The notes: generated by a model not told the origin, from the sequence alone. A stretch of 64,000 nucleotides of DNA from Methylocystis parvus OBBP (GCF_027571405.1 NZ_CP092968.1:1798001-1862000); one strand, 5' to 3'; counted from the stretch's first letter, positions 18,035 to 27,970 are shown. Made by a program: numbers and translations.

Positions 18035-19209
18035 ACGACGCCATTTCGGCGACGGCGAGACGGCCGCCGCCGCCCATTCCGCTGACCGTGCTGACCGGCT
18101 TTCTCGGGGCCGGCAAGACCACGCTGCTCAACAGGCTTCTCGCCAGCCCGGACCTCGCCGACACGCTCGTCCTCATCAACGAGTTCGGCGAAATCGGGCT
18201 CGATCATCTCTTCATCGAGAAGGTCGACGGCGACATGATCATGATGAGCTCCGGCTGCGTGTGCTGCACCATTCGCGGCGATCTCGTGAACACGCTCGAG
18301 GATTTGCTGCGGCGGCTCGACAATGGCCGCATCGAGCCTTTTCGACGCGTCCTGCTCGAGACGACGGGCCTCGCGGATCCGGCGCCCATCCTCCACACCA
18401 TCATGAACCATCCCTATCTCGTGCTGCGCTTCCGGCTCGACGGGGTTGTCGCGGTCGTCGACGCCGTCAATGGCGAGGCGACGCTCGACGCGCATGAGGA
18501 GGCGGTCAAGCAGGCGGCCGTCGCCGATCGTATCGTCGTCACGAAATCCGATCTGCCCCAGGGCCCGGAAAAAGCGGCGCGCCTGAAAGCGCGTCTCGCC
18601 GCGCTCAATCCCGGCGCGCGCATTCTCGACGCCGAGGAGGCGACGCCCGCGGCGCTGCTCGATTGCGGGCTTTACGACCCGGCGACGAAGACCCCGCGCG
18701 TGCGCGACTGGCTGAACGCGGAGGCGGTCGACGAGGCGCATGATCACGGACATGACCACGACCATGGCCACGGTCACGGCCATGCGCATCATGGTCGCGA
18801 CCACCATCATCGCGACGTCAACCGCCATGACGACCATATCCAGGCCTTCTGCCTGACGGGCGACGAACCCTTCACGCCGCCCTCTTTCGACATCTTCATC
18901 GATCTGCTGCGCCACACGCATGGCCCGCGGCTGTTGCGCGTAAAGGGAATCGTCGCGCTCTCGGACGATCCCGCGCGGCCCGTCGTCATTCACGGCGTGC
19001 AGCATGTCTTCCATCCGCCGCACCGGCTCGACGCCTGGCCCGACGACGACCATCGCACGCGCATCGTCTTTATCGTGAAGGATCTCGACTGGAAATTCGT
19101 CGAGGGCCTCTATGCGGCGCTGATCCATATGCCGGCTACGGATACGCCGGACGCGGAGGCGCTGACGAACAATCCGCTGGCGCCGGCGCGGGGCGGGTTG
19201 CTGGGTTGA
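18031..19209 (+). CDS. CobW/COG0523-family GTPase metallochaperone with His-rich loop
   Basis: A 392-residue G3E GTPase. Walker A is GFLGAGKT (23-30), the metal-binding motif GCVCC is at 75-79, and the second nucleotide motif is VVTKSDLP. A His/Asp-rich segment at about 235-268 (HDHGHDHDHGHGHGH and more) should bind zinc, cobalt or a similar metal. The CobW C-terminal domain follows. Family members deliver metals to enzymes, often under zinc shortage; the target here is not known. The start is a GTG that overlaps the carboxypeptidase stop (GTGA), so translation is probably coupled. Confidence 0.93.
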   Translation: MNDAISATARRPPPPIPLTVLTGFLGAGKTTLLNRLLASPDLADTLVLINEFGEIGLDHLFIEKVDGDMIMMSSGCVCCTIRGDLVNTLEDLLRRLDNGRIEPFRRVLLETTGLADPAPILHTIMNHPYLVLRFRLDGVVAVVDAVNGEATLDAHEEAVKQAAVADRIVVTKSDLPQGPEKAARLKARLAALNPGARILDAEEATPAALLDCGLYDPATKTPRVRDWLNAEAVDEAHDHGHDHDHGHGHGHAHHGRDHHHRDVNRHDDHIQAFCLTGDEPFTPPSFDIFIDLLRHTHGPRLLRVKGIVALSDDPARPVVIHGVQHVFHPPHRLDAWPDDDHRTRIVFIVKDLDWKFVEGLYAALIHMPATDTPDAEALTNNPLAPARGGLLG

Positions 19210-19246
19210 CCCCTTCGCGAAGCGGGGGAGGGACAGAGAGGCGGCT

Positions 19247-20035
19247 TTGAGCGATACTGCCAGGATGCAGTTGGCCTCCCGCCTTACCACCGCCGCAACG
19301 GCCGCCCGCCGCGCCGGCGCCTATCTGCTCGACCTTGTCTATCCCGCCTCCTGCCTCATCTGCCGCAAGACGGTCGCGGAGCATGGCGCGCTTTGCGCTG
19401 AATGCTGGCGGGAGATCGCCTTTATCGAGCGGCCCTTTTGCGAGCGGCTCGGCACGCCCTTCGCGCAGGACCTCGACCAGCCGGGGCTCATCTCGCCGGA
19501 AGCCGCCGCCAATCCGCCCGTCTTTCGCCGCGCCCGCGCGGTCGCGCGCTATGACAGCGACAAGGCGCGTTCACTCGCGCATCGGCTAAAATATCACGAC
19601 CGGCTGGAGTTCGCTGGTCCGATGGGACGCTGGATGGCGCGGGCGGGCGCGGATATTCTGGCCGATGCCGACCTTCTTGTTCCAATCCCCCTCCATCGCC
19701 TGCGTCTCGCCGCGCGGCGCTTCAACCAGTCGGCGGAGCTGGCGCGGGTCGTTTCGTGCGAATGCGGCGTCCCCGTTGAAACGCAGGCGCTGCTGCGCGT
19801 GAAGTCGACGGCGCCGCAAGTGGGGCTCTCCCGCGCCCAGCGCGCCGTAAACCTCTCTGGCGCTTTTCGCGTCGATGCGGAACGCGCGCCGCTGATCGAG
19901 GGGCGTAATGTCGCACTTGTCGACGACGTGCTCACCACCGGCGCGACGGCGAACGCCGCCGCCCGCGTTTTATTGAAGGCGGGCGCGGCTCAGGTCGATC
20001 TCCTCGTCTTCGCCCGGGCCGTGACAAGCGCGTGA
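19247..20035 (+). CDS. ComF-family phosphoribosyltransferase-like protein
   Basis: A 262-residue protein. The N-terminal zinc finger is CLICRKTVAEHGALCAECW. The C-terminal half has the PRPP-binding loop NVALVDDVLTTGATANAA plus RRFNQSAELARVV and TAPQVGLSRAQR. ComF helps import of single-stranded DNA in naturally competent bacteria, but most homologues are of unknown role. A TTG start (19247) with GAGAGG before it is chosen; the ATG at 19265 is an alternative with a poorer ribosome site. It lies 37 bp after the CobW-type gene. Confidence 0.9.
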   Translation: MSDTARMQLASRLTTAATAARRAGAYLLDLVYPASCLICRKTVAEHGALCAECWREIAFIERPFCERLGTPFAQDLDQPGLISPEAAANPPVFRRARAVARYDSDKARSLAHRLKYHDRLEFAGPMGRWMARAGADILADADLLVPIPLHRLRLAARRFNQSAELARVVSCECGVPVETQALLRVKSTAPQVGLSRAQRAVNLSGAFRVDAERAPLIEGRNVALVDDVLTTGATANAAARVLLKAGAAQVDLLVFARAVTSA

Positions 20036-20086
20036 CAACCGGCGTATAAGCGGCGCAACGAAAATGTCGATTCAGGTGGCCGCCGG

Positions 20087-20350
20087 ATGGCGCGAATTGA
20101 AATCTACACCACACCGACCTGCCCCTATTGCATCGCAGCCAAAAAGCTGCTGACGCAGAAAGGCGCGTCGTTCGAGGAAATCAGCGTCGCGGGCGATGCG
20201 CAAGGACGCGCCGCCATGACCGAGCGCGCTGGCGGCCGCACGACCGTTCCGCAAATTTTCATCGACGGACGGCATGTCGGGGGCTGCGACGATCTTTACG
20301 CGCTCGACGGAAATGGCGGCCTCGATCCGCTCCTCGCGGCAAAGGCCTGA
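20087..20350 (+). CDS. grxC: Glutaredoxin 3 (GrxC)
   Basis: An 87-residue dithiol glutaredoxin. The active site is TCPYC near residue 11, followed by TTVPQIFIDGRHVGG, which includes the cis-Pro and GG glutathione-binding motifs. It reduces disulfides and mixed disulfides in the cytoplasm with glutathione. It sits between comF and a DUF1178 gene, a common arrangement in Hyphomicrobiales. Confidence 0.97.
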   Translation: MARIEIYTTPTCPYCIAAKKLLTQKGASFEEISVAGDAQGRAAMTERAGGRTTVPQIFIDGRHVGGCDDLYALDGNGGLDPLLAAKA

Positions 20351-20353
20351 AAC

Positions 20354-20755
20354 ATGATTCATTACACGCTGGTCTGCGACGAAGGCCACGATTTCGACGG
20401 CTGGTTTCGCGACAGCGCAACCTTTGACGCGCAGTGCGAACGGGGCTTCGTCACATGCCCCTATTGCGCCTCGACGAAAATCTCGCGCGGCGTGATGGCG
20501 CCCCGCATCTCGCGCAACGGACGCGAGGACGACGCCGACCGGCTGCGCCAGATGATCCGCGATTTGCGCGAGAGAGTCGTGTCGGAAACGGAGGATGTCG
20601 GCGAACGCTTCCCCGAGGAAGCCCGCGCCATCGAGGACGGCGAGGCCGACCGCCGGCCGATCCGCGGCCGCGCCACCTTTGAAGAGGCCAAGGCGCTTCT
20701 CGAAGAGGGAATCAAGATTCTCCCCATTCCCGGCTCGCCCAACGACGGCAATTAG
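20354..20755 (+). CDS. DUF1178 family protein
   Basis: A 133-residue protein starting MIHYTLVCDEGHDFDGWFRD, with a CPYC pair that probably completes a zinc ribbon, and an acidic C-terminal half ending in GIKILPIPG. This is the conserved DUF1178 family of alphaproteobacteria; no function is established. It begins 3 bp after grxC, so they are cotranscribed. Confidence 0.93.
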   Translation: MIHYTLVCDEGHDFDGWFRDSATFDAQCERGFVTCPYCASTKISRGVMAPRISRNGREDDADRLRQMIRDLRERVVSETEDVGERFPEEARAIEDGEADRRPIRGRATFEEAKALLEEGIKILPIPGSPNDGN

Positions 20756-20875
20756 CGCGTCCGCGATCGGCTACGCGCCGGGAGGCTCGCGCAGTCCTGC
20801 GCCCGGTCGAGACGCTGTTGCAAGGCGAGCAGCGCACTCTTTTCGCTCCGCTCGCAACCTGCCGTGAATGAACGC

Positions 20876-21469
20876 CTAATCCTTCGGCGGATCGAAGCGC
20901 TCGCATGTCACGGAGGCCAGACGCGCCCTTGCGCGCGCCTGATCGGATGGGCGCCTGGCGAGAGAGCGCACGAGCACGAAGCCGCGCTTCGTCGGCGCGG
21001 TCAGACGCACTTCCTGCGGCGGCGCTTCTTCGCTCGCCGCCTGCAGCGCGTCGATCTGGCGCGCGTCGCCGATCACAATGTCGATCTTGCCCTTGATCGC
21101 CGCGCGATCGGTGACGGCGTGAAAAAGACGGCCCGCGAGCGCATGGAAAGACAGAGCCAGATAATCATCTCCGTCCACATTGCTGGCGACGCGCAGCAAT
21201 CCTTTCGACAAATCGAAAAGGCAGACGGCCTCGGCGAAGGCGGGATCCTCGAAAGGCAACGGCTCGGCGCCCGGCGCCATGGGCGGCAGCACGACAAGCG
21301 TGTTGGTCGCGCCGGAGCCCGCGGCGGCGAGAAGGCGCGCATATGCGTCGCGCGGCGCCACAGTCGGCATCAGCAGCACTGACACGATATGCACGACGCC
21401 CGCGACGAGCAGGGTCGCGGCCGCCCATGGCAGATAGTCGAAGAAGCGGTCGGGGAGCCTCAGGCGCAC
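20876..21469 (-). CDS. DUF1254 domain protein
   Basis: A 197-residue membrane-anchored protein. A hydrophobic segment (about 13-33, WAAATLLVAGVVHIVSVLLM) precedes the DUF1254-type domain, with NTLVVLPPMAPG and FEDPAFAEAVCLFDLSKG. No ATG fits; the GTG at 21469 is the first sensible start and overlaps the DUF1214 stop by 10 bp. DUF1214 and DUF1254 genes commonly pair in alphaproteobacteria and often follow a penicillin-binding protein gene. The function is unknown; an envelope role is inferred. Confidence 0.82.
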   Translation of the reverse strand: MRLRLPDRFFDYLPWAAATLLVAGVVHIVSVLLMPTVAPRDAYARLLAAAGSGATNTLVVLPPMAPGAEPLPFEDPAFAEAVCLFDLSKGLLRVASNVDGDDYLALSFHALAGRLFHAVTDRAAIKGKIDIVIGDARQIDALQAASEEAPPQEVRLTAPTKRGFVLVRSLARRPSDQARARARLASVTCERFDPPKD

Positions 21470-22047
21470 GTCGATTTCACGATTCTTGGAAAGCTGTTCG
21501 GGTCGGCGCGCGCATCCGTATCGAGCGGCGTATCGTAGAGACGCAGCACGACGACGAAACGGCGCGCCTCGCCCGGCGAGAGCCAATTGCCGGCGCGGGC
21601 CGTGCGCGCGACGGCGACGTCGAAGGCCCCGCCTTCGCGCCGTAAAATGTCGACGGAAGAAAAGCCGTAGCGGCCGGCGGGGTTGTCGATCAAGGCGCCG
21701 GTCGGCGTTGCGAGCGACAGCGTCCAGAAGCGGGCCGGCGGCAGCGCATCGACGATACGATATTCGCAGGCGCCGTCGAGCGGCGCGCCGTTCGAGTCTT
21801 CGGCCGCCACGAAAGCGACGCCCTGATCCCGTCCCAGCGGCGCCTCTCCCGTGCGCGAGACGACGGCGCGGCCGTAAGGATCGATATCCGCGCCGCCGAG
21901 AGAGGGCCATGCGGTCCACGGCCCCGCGCGCAGCGGGTTGAAGCCATAGCCCGAGTCGAGCGAGAGCGCCGTCGCGAAGAGGCCGAGCGCAAGCCCGCCC
22001 AGCATGGCCGATCCCGCGCGAAGATATTTGGCGTAAGGACGATTCAT
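21460..22047 (-). CDS. DUF1214 domain protein
   Basis: A 195-residue protein. An N-terminal membrane anchor or uncleaved signal (about 10-30) is followed by GAWTAW-like sequence, DPYGRAVVSRTGEAPLG and the family signature FWTLSLATPTGALIDNPAGR. The C-terminus has RFVVVLRLYDTPL. The start at 22047 (MNRPYAKYLRAG) lies 10 bp after the penicillin-binding protein stop. Partner of the DUF1254 gene; function not known. Confidence 0.87.
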   Translation of the reverse strand: MNRPYAKYLRAGSAMLGGLALGLFATALSLDSGYGFNPLRAGPWTAWPSLGGADIDPYGRAVVSRTGEAPLGRDQGVAFVAAEDSNGAPLDGACEYRIVDALPPARFWTLSLATPTGALIDNPAGRYGFSSVDILRREGGAFDVAVARTARAGNWLSPGEARRFVVVLRLYDTPLDTDARADPNSFPRIVKSTCA

Positions 22048-22057
22048 CGCGCGCTCG

Positions 22058-24289
22058 CTATTGCACGGCGCCGATGGTCGGAAAAGCGTCGCGTTCCGGA
22101 CGCTGCGCAATCGTCGCGGGAGCTCCAATCGAGCTCTGCCGGCCGGCGCCGAGCGTCTTCGCTTTCTTCTCGATCGATTCCAGCGCCTGCACGGCGCCCT
22201 TGGAGAGCGTGGCCGGACGTTGCGGCGCGCCGAGCTCGAGCGCTTTCAGCCCATTGGCGCCGTTCGCCGCCACGTCGGTTTTCGCCTCCGGCTTCAATCC
22301 CACGATCGGCTTCAGCGGAACGCCCTGATGGGCATAGGCCATCACGTCGCGCCAGGTGCCCGCGGGCAAGGTGCCGCCGGTCATATTGTTCATCGGTTCG
22401 TTGTCGTCATTACCGAACCAGACGCAGCCGCCCATCGTGCCGGAATAGCCGCAGAACCAGGCGTCCTTGTAACCATTGGTCGTTCCGGTCTTGCCGATCA
22501 CGTCGATGTCGGGCCCAAGCTGCGCGCGTTTGCCCGTGCCTTCCTCGACAACCTTCTTCATCATGCCGGCGAGGTCCACGACTTTCTCATAAGGCAAGAC
22601 CTGCTGCTGCGGCGGCGCGTCGCGATCGTGGCGATAGAGCAGATCGCCCTGGCGATTGCGGACTTCGACGGCGGCGTAAGGGACGGCGCGCTTGCCGCCA
22701 TTGACGAAAGCGGCATAGGCGGCGGAGTGCTCGAGCAGGATGACGCTGCTCTGCCCCACGGGCAGCGACGGCGTATCCTCGAGCGGCGTCGTAATGCCGA
22801 GCCGGCGGCAGGTCTCGATGATCCTGGCGCGGCCGACGCGGGAATCGCCATTGCCGATCGCCTGAGAGAGCTGGATCGCGACGGTGTTGAGCGATTTCGC
22901 GAGCGCCATGGCGAGCGGCATGGACCCCGCATAGCCGCCGCTGTAATTGTGCACGCAGTAATTGCCGATGCAGGTGGGTCTGTCGGTGACGATGGTGGTC
23001 GGCTTGAATTTGCCGCTCATGAGCGCCGTCAGATAGACATAGGGCTTGAAGGAAGAGCCCGGCTGGCGCGATCCGTCCGTCGCGCGATTATACTGGCTCT
23101 CGCCATAGTCGCGCCCGCCAATGACGGCGCGCACGGCGCCGTCCGGCTCCATCACCACCATTGCCGCCTGTTTGACGTGGTAGGAACGGCCCTGCTCGCG
23201 CAGATTCTTTTCGATCACGTCCTCGGCGTGTTTTTGCACATTCGAATCGAGCGCGGTGCGCACCGTCAGCACGCGATTGTCGCCGAGCTTGCCCGCCGAC
23301 GCGAGTTTGCGGATCTCACCATAGGCATAGTCGAGATACCAGTCGGGGCTCTCCTGCCGCTGGCGGTCGACGGGCGTCGCCGGGCTGCGCTGCGCGCCGA
23401 CGATCTGGCTCTCGCTCATGAAGCCGGCGTCGACGAGATTGTTGAGCACGTCGTTGGCGCGGGCGCGCGCCGCCGGCAGATTGTTGTGCGGAGCGTATTT
23501 CGTCGGCGCCTTGAAGAGGCCCGCGAGCATCGCGGCCTCGGCGAGCGTGACCTCCTTCACCGACTTCCCGAAATAGAACTCCGCCGCGGCCTGAATGCCG
23601 AAGGCGCCGCCGCCCATGTAGACGCGATCGAGATAAAGCTTCAGGATTTCCCGCTTGGTCAGATGATGCTCGAGCCAGAGCGCGAGAAAGGCCTCATTGA
23701 TCTTTCGCGTGATGGTGCGCTCGTTGGAGAGAAAGAGATTCTTAGCGAGCTGCTGGGTAATGGAGGAGCCGCCCTGCACCACGCCGGACGAGCGGGCGTT
23801 GACGGTCAACGCCCGCGCCGTGCCGATGACGTCGATGCCGAAATGTTCGTAGAAACGGCGGTCCTCCGTCGCGAGCACGGCCTTGATCAGATAATCGGGA
23901 TATTCCTCGAGCGGCACGGCGTCGTCATGCTTGATGCCGCGCTGGCCGACTTCATTGCCGTAGCGATCGAGGAAGGTGACGGCGAGATCGGTCTGCTTCA
24001 GCCAGTCGCCCTCATTCGTCATCTGAAAGGCGGAGCCCGCAAGCGCAAGCAGAACAATAAGGCCGCCAAGTCCGAGCGTGAGCCCCTCGCAGGCGGCTTC
24101 CACCGCGACCCGGGCGAAGCCCGAGACATGGAAGCGCTCCATATAGGTGGAGAAATCCTCGTAAATCTCGCGCGAACGCCGCTGGCTGTCGAAGACGCTC
24201 GAATCGATGAGCGCGTCCATCGACAGCAAAATGCGCCTGATGCGCTTGATGAAAGGCGAGGACGTGAAACGCTCGAACAAGGTCCGCAA
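22058..24289 (-). CDS. Bifunctional penicillin-binding protein 1A family (transglycosylase/transpeptidase)
   Basis: A 743-residue class A PBP that polymerises and cross-links peptidoglycan. One membrane segment (about 68-90) leads to the glycosyltransferase domain with Glu142 in ATEDRRFYEHFG and GGSSITQQLAKN. The transpeptidase domain has SSFK (412-415), SLN (466-468) and KTGT (600-603). The start shown is a TTG at 24289. An internal ATG at 24220 is possible, and upstream Shine-Dalgarno evidence is ambiguous. DUF1214 and DUF1254 genes follow on the same strand. Confidence 0.95.
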   Translation of the reverse strand: MRTLFERFTSSPFIKRIRRILLSMDALIDSSVFDSQRRSREIYEDFSTYMERFHVSGFARVAVEAACEGLTLGLGGLIVLLALAGSAFQMTNEGDWLKQTDLAVTFLDRYGNEVGQRGIKHDDAVPLEEYPDYLIKAVLATEDRRFYEHFGIDVIGTARALTVNARSSGVVQGGSSITQQLAKNLFLSNERTITRKINEAFLALWLEHHLTKREILKLYLDRVYMGGGAFGIQAAAEFYFGKSVKEVTLAEAAMLAGLFKAPTKYAPHNNLPAARARANDVLNNLVDAGFMSESQIVGAQRSPATPVDRQRQESPDWYLDYAYGEIRKLASAGKLGDNRVLTVRTALDSNVQKHAEDVIEKNLREQGRSYHVKQAAMVVMEPDGAVRAVIGGRDYGESQYNRATDGSRQPGSSFKPYVYLTALMSGKFKPTTIVTDRPTCIGNYCVHNYSGGYAGSMPLAMALAKSLNTVAIQLSQAIGNGDSRVGRARIIETCRRLGITTPLEDTPSLPVGQSSVILLEHSAAYAAFVNGGKRAVPYAAVEVRNRQGDLLYRHDRDAPPQQQVLPYEKVVDLAGMMKKVVEEGTGKRAQLGPDIDVIGKTGTTNGYKDAWFCGYSGTMGGCVWFGNDDNEPMNNMTGGTLPAGTWRDVMAYAHQGVPLKPIVGLKPEAKTDVAANGANGLKALELGAPQRPATLSKGAVQALESIEKKAKTLGAGRQSSIGAPATIAQRPERDAFPTIGAVQ

Positions 24290-24531
24290 GCTCCCCGGCC
24301 GGCGAAAAGAACCCGGCGCACGACGTTAGCACTTTTTAAACCATCTTGACGACGCCCGCCGCGCCCCTCATTGCGGTTATGGTTTCCGCCCGGAGCGCCG
24401 CTCGCGAAAAGTCGGAACCGGCTTTCGCATGAGGCGCGCGCGCCAAACCCTTGAATCGATCACCTCATCCATGTTCGGGCGTCGGTCCGACGCGGCGGGA
24501 TCTAGCGGCGGAAGGGCCGAACGGATCAGAT

Positions 24532-25023
24532 ATGGCGGATGAAAAAGGCGGAAACGGCGCGGACGCTCCCTTTTGGGAGAAGCCGCTCTCGGAACTGACC
24601 CGCACGCAATGGGAGAAGCTTTGCGACGGCTGCGGGCGCTGCTGCCTCGTCAAGCTCGAGGATGAGGACAATGGCCGCGTTTACCACACGAGCGTCTCCT
24701 GCAGGATGCTCGACCGCGAGACCGGCCTTTGCGGCGACTACAAAAACCGCCGCGACCATGTGCCCGACTGCGTCCGGCTGACGCTCAAGAAATTGCAGGA
24801 GATCGACTGGCTGCCCCCGACCTGCGCCTATGTGCTGCGCAACGAAGGCAGGCCGCTGCCGCCCTGGCATCCACTGATCTCGGGCGATCCCGAGACCGTC
24901 TATCGCGCCGGCGTCTCGGTGCGCGGCAAGGTGGAGGTCAGCGAGGCCGAGATCGAGGAGGAGGAGACGCCGGACTATATCCGCGTCTGGCCGAAACGCT
25001 GGCCGAAAAAGGCGCGATACTGA
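24532..25023 (+). CDS. YcgN/UPF0260-family YkgJ-type cysteine cluster protein
   Basis: A 163-residue protein with the conserved cysteines LCDGCGRCC, SCRMLD, LCGDY and PDCVRLT, the zinc/iron-chelating pattern of the YkgJ-like family. FWEKPLSELTRTQWEKLCDG is the UPF0260 signature. The function is unknown. The ATG at 24532 is chosen because it matches the family start (MADEKGG); the in-frame upstream extension does not. Confidence 0.92.
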   Translation: MADEKGGNGADAPFWEKPLSELTRTQWEKLCDGCGRCCLVKLEDEDNGRVYHTSVSCRMLDRETGLCGDYKNRRDHVPDCVRLTLKKLQEIDWLPPTCAYVLRNEGRPLPPWHPLISGDPETVYRAGVSVRGKVEVSEAEIEEEETPDYIRVWPKRWPKKARY

Positions 25024-25029
25024 AAGGCG

Positions 25030-25200
25030 TCAGTCGTCCGCGTGGTCGCCGGACAAATCCGACCCCGCCCATTCCGGCGCGTCGTACGCCGTCTGCGACT
25101 CGTCTTGACGACGCCAGGGCGGCGTCGGCCGCGCGATCGCGACGTATAGCGCCGCGACGATGGTCAGGATTCCGATAAAAATCCCGATCAGGAAGCCCAT
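25030..25200 (-). CDS. Small single-pass membrane protein, 56 residues
   Basis: The reading frame encodes MGFLIGIFIGILTIVAAL, one strong N-terminal membrane helix, followed by a polar, acidic tail (WRRQDESQTAYD and a C-terminal DHADD). GGAAGG lies 5 nt before the ATG at 25200. The stop is 7 bp from the end of the convergent YcgN-family gene. It is too short for most gene finders. No family recognised; a membrane location is likely from sequence, the role unknown. Confidence 0.65.
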   Translation of the reverse strand: MGFLIGIFIGILTIVAALYVAIARPTPPWRRQDESQTAYDAPEWAGSDLSGDHADD

Positions 25201-25454
25201 CGAACGCCTTCCGCTTCAGTCGCCGCCGCAACCGCCGCAAAACCCTGCATCCCCGCAGTCGCAGCCGCCAAGTCGGAAAACCCGTCCCATTCTCCGCCGC
25301 TATCCGCGCGGCTCCCCGCCAATAACAGGCGACGGCTTCTTTGAGAAGCCGCCAGCGCGCCGGCGCCCCGAGCCGTCCGAACGCCATGCTTGCCGCTCCG
25401 GCGCCCAACGCTAGCTACCCGACGCCGGGGGGCCAGCGGCCGGAGTCTTCCCTC

Positions 25455-26144
25455 ATGTCCATCACCAGAGAAGCCACCACCAGCGAAAACGCCGTCGCCT
25501 ATGGCGGCTTGATCGACGCGATCGGCGGCGTCGCCACGATCGTTCTCGCGATTTGCGGACTGGTCGGGATCGCGCCCGCCTACATGACGGCGATCGCCAC
25601 CATCGTCTTCGGCGTCGCCCTTCTCATTCAAGGCGGCGCCATGGTCTCGGAATATGCGCAGATCGCCTTCCCCGCGGGCGTCGCGACGACAAGTTCAAGC
25701 GAGCAATTTGGCGGCAACAGCCTGGCCGTCGTCTTTCTCGTCGGCGCCGCGGGCGTCGTGCTCGGCATCCTGGCTTTGCTGGGGATCAATTCGGGAACGC
25801 TGACGCCGATCGCCGTGATCGCTTTCGGAACCGCGCTGCTGCTCAGCAGCAACGCCGTCTGGCATCTTTTCCTGATGCGCCGGGCGTTGCGCATCAGCGC
25901 GCTCAGCGGCGGACAATCTCAATTCGTCGGCGGCGAAATGCTCGCCAGCGAAATGGCCTCCGGCTCGGCCGGCCTTCAGGCGCTTGCCGGGTTGGCGGCG
26001 ATCGTGCTGGGCATTATCGCGCTTGCCGGGAGCGCCTATGACCTGACTCTGAATCTCTCGGCGCTGCTGGCGCTCGGCGCGACCCTCGTGCTCACCGGCA
26101 GCGCGCTCAGCGCGACCGTCATGGGCTTTATGCGGACGCAATGA
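25455..26144 (+). CDS. Hypothetical multi-pass membrane protein
   Basis: A 229-residue protein starting [18 protein letters not shown]. About six hydrophobic helices are arranged as three similar two-helix units, each with a pattern like [14 protein letters not shown]...[13 protein letters not shown] or [14 protein letters not shown]...[13 protein letters not shown]. This suggests internal repetition. I do not recognise the family beyond alphaproteobacterial hypothetical proteins. The start at 25455 is chosen over upstream codons because the membrane domain follows directly. A hairpin terminator lies downstream. Confidence 0.75.
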   Translation: MSITREATTSENAVAYGGLIDAIGGVATIVLAICGLVGIAPAYMTAIATIVFGVALLIQGGAMVSEYAQIAFPAGVATTSSSEQFGGNSLAVVFLVGAAGVVLGILALLGINSGTLTPIAVIAFGTALLLSSNAVWHLFLMRRALRISALSGGQSQFVGGEMLASEMASGSAGLQALAGLAAIVLGIIALAGSAYDLTLNLSALLALGATLVLTGSALSATVMGFMRTQ

Positions 26145-26166
26145 AAAACGCGCTTTTCGGCCGATC

Positions 26167-26203
26167 GACGCCGCCGGTCCCCAGAGGCGAGGGCGGCGTC
26201 TTT
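26167..26203 (+). terminator. Hairpin terminator after the membrane protein gene
   Basis: GACGCCGCC (26167-26175) pairs with GGCGGCGTC (26192-26200), followed by TTT. It starts 23 bp after the stop and is in the 143-bp leader before ettA. Confidence 0.6.
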
Positions 26204-26287
26204 CGGCCGGGGAGCGACAATCCGCTTCCCAGGGGCGGTCGAAATGCTCTAAACACTGCCGCCAAATTCCTCTCTTTGCGAGGCGAT

Positions 26288-27940
26288 ATGGCGCGCCAGT
26301 TCATCTATCATATGCAGGGCCTCACCAAGACCTATCCGGGCGGCAAGAAGGTCCTCGACAATATCTACCTGTCTTTCTACCCGGACGCCAAGATCGGCGT
26401 GCTCGGCGTCAACGGCGCGGGTAAGTCGACGCTGCTGCGCATCATGGCCGGCATCGACAAGGAATTCACCGGCGAGGGCTTTGTCGCCGAGGGCGCGCGC
26501 GTCGGCTATCTGCCGCAGGAGCCGCAGCTCGATCCGGCGCTCGACGTGCGCGGCAACGTCATGCTCGGCGTCGCGGAGAAGAAGGCCATTCTCGACCGCT
26601 ACAACGATCTCGCGATGAATTATTCGGACGAGACGGCCGACGAGATGACGAAGCTGCAGGACGAGATCGAGGCCAAGGGCCTGTGGGATCTCGACAGCCA
26701 GGTCGATCAGGCCATGGACGCGCTGGGCTGTCCGCCCGACGATGCGGACGTGACCAAGCTCTCGGGCGGCGAGCGCCGCCGCGTCGCCCTATGCAAGCTG
26801 CTGCTCGAACAGCCGGAAATGCTGCTGCTCGACGAGCCGACCAACCATCTCGACGCCGAGACGGTGAACTGGCTCGAAGGGCATTTGCGCAATTATCCGG
26901 GCGCGATCCTGATCGTCACCCACGACCGTTATTTCCTCGACAACGTCACGGGCTGGATTCTCGAACTCGATCGCGGCCGCGGCATTCCCTATGAGGGCAA
27001 TTATACGAGCTGGCTGAAGCAGAAACAGAAGCGCCTCATGCAGGAGGCCAGCGAAGACAAGGCCCGCCAGCGCGCGCTCGAAGCCGAAAGCGAGTGGATC
27101 GCCGCCTCGCCCAAGGCCCGTCAGGCCAAGAGCAAAGCCCGCATCCAGCGCTATGAGGAGCTTGTCGCCAAGCAGAACGACAAGGCGCCGACGACCGCGC
27201 AGATCATCATTCCGGTGGCGGAGCGTCTTGGCCAGAACGTCATCGACTTCGAGCACATCTCCAAGGCCTTTGGCGACACGTTGCTGATCGACGATCTTTC
27301 CTTCAAGCTGCCGCCGGGCGGCATTGTCGGCGTGATCGGCCCGAACGGCGCCGGCAAGACGACTCTGTTCCGCATGATCACCGGGCAGGAGAAGCCCGAC
27401 AACGGAACGATCGAGATTGGCGAGAGCGTGCAACTCGGCTATGTCGACCAGTCGCGCGACGCGCTGAACGCCGGCAAGACGGTGTGGGAGGAGATCTCCG
27501 AAGGCAATGAGGTGATCTATCTCGGCAAGCGCGAGATCAACTCCCGCGCCTATTGCTCGGCCTTCAACTTCAAGGGCGCGGATCAGCAGAAAAAGGTCGG
27601 CCAGCTCTCGGGCGGCGAGCGCAACCGCGTGCATCTCGCCAAGATGCTCAAGAGCGGCGCAAACGTCCTGCTGCTCGACGAGCCGACCAACGATCTCGAC
27701 GTCGAAACGCTGCGCGCGCTGGAAGACGCGCTCGCCGATTTCGCCGGCTGCGCCGTCATCATCTCGCATGACCGCTTTTTCCTGGACCGCATCGCGACGC
27801 ATATTCTCGCCTATGAAGGCGACTCGCATGTGGAATGGTTCGAAGGAAACTTCGCCGATTACGAGGAAGACAAGAAGCGCCGGCTGGGCGTCGACAGCGT
27901 TATTCCGCACCGGCTGAAGTACAAGAAGTTTGCGCGGTAA
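26288..27940 (+). CDS. ettA: ABC-F protein EttA (energy-dependent translational throttle)
   Basis: A 550-residue ABC-F ATPase with no membrane segments. EttA binds the ribosomal E site and gates the first elongation steps according to ATP/ADP. Two ATPase domains have Walker [10 protein letters not shown] and GPNGAGKTT, signatures [10 protein letters not shown] and [10 protein letters not shown], and Walker [12 protein letters not shown] and [11 protein letters not shown]. The ATG at 26288 ([20 protein letters not shown]) matches the family start; a longer in-frame reading adds only non-conserved sequence. Confidence 0.97.
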   Translation: MARQFIYHMQGLTKTYPGGKKVLDNIYLSFYPDAKIGVLGVNGAGKSTLLRIMAGIDKEFTGEGFVAEGARVGYLPQEPQLDPALDVRGNVMLGVAEKKAILDRYNDLAMNYSDETADEMTKLQDEIEAKGLWDLDSQVDQAMDALGCPPDDADVTKLSGGERRRVALCKLLLEQPEMLLLDEPTNHLDAETVNWLEGHLRNYPGAILIVTHDRYFLDNVTGWILELDRGRGIPYEGNYTSWLKQKQKRLMQEASEDKARQRALEAESEWIAASPKARQAKSKARIQRYEELVAKQNDKAPTTAQIIIPVAERLGQNVIDFEHISKAFGDTLLIDDLSFKLPPGGIVGVIGPNGAGKTTLFRMITGQEKPDNGTIEIGESVQLGYVDQSRDALNAGKTVWEEISEGNEVIYLGKREINSRAYCSAFNFKGADQQKKVGQLSGGERNRVHLAKMLKSGANVLLLDEPTNDLDVETLRALEDALADFAGCAVIISHDRFFLDRIATHILAYEGDSHVEWFEGNFADYEEDKKRRLGVDSVIPHRLKYKKFAR

Positions 27941-27970
27941 GGGGCCGCTGATCCCCGCAAGGCTAACTAC

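Noticed and set aside
22061..24349. Long plus-strand open frame opposite the penicillin-binding protein gene
   Set aside because: Antisense shadow; all active-site motifs are on the minus strand.
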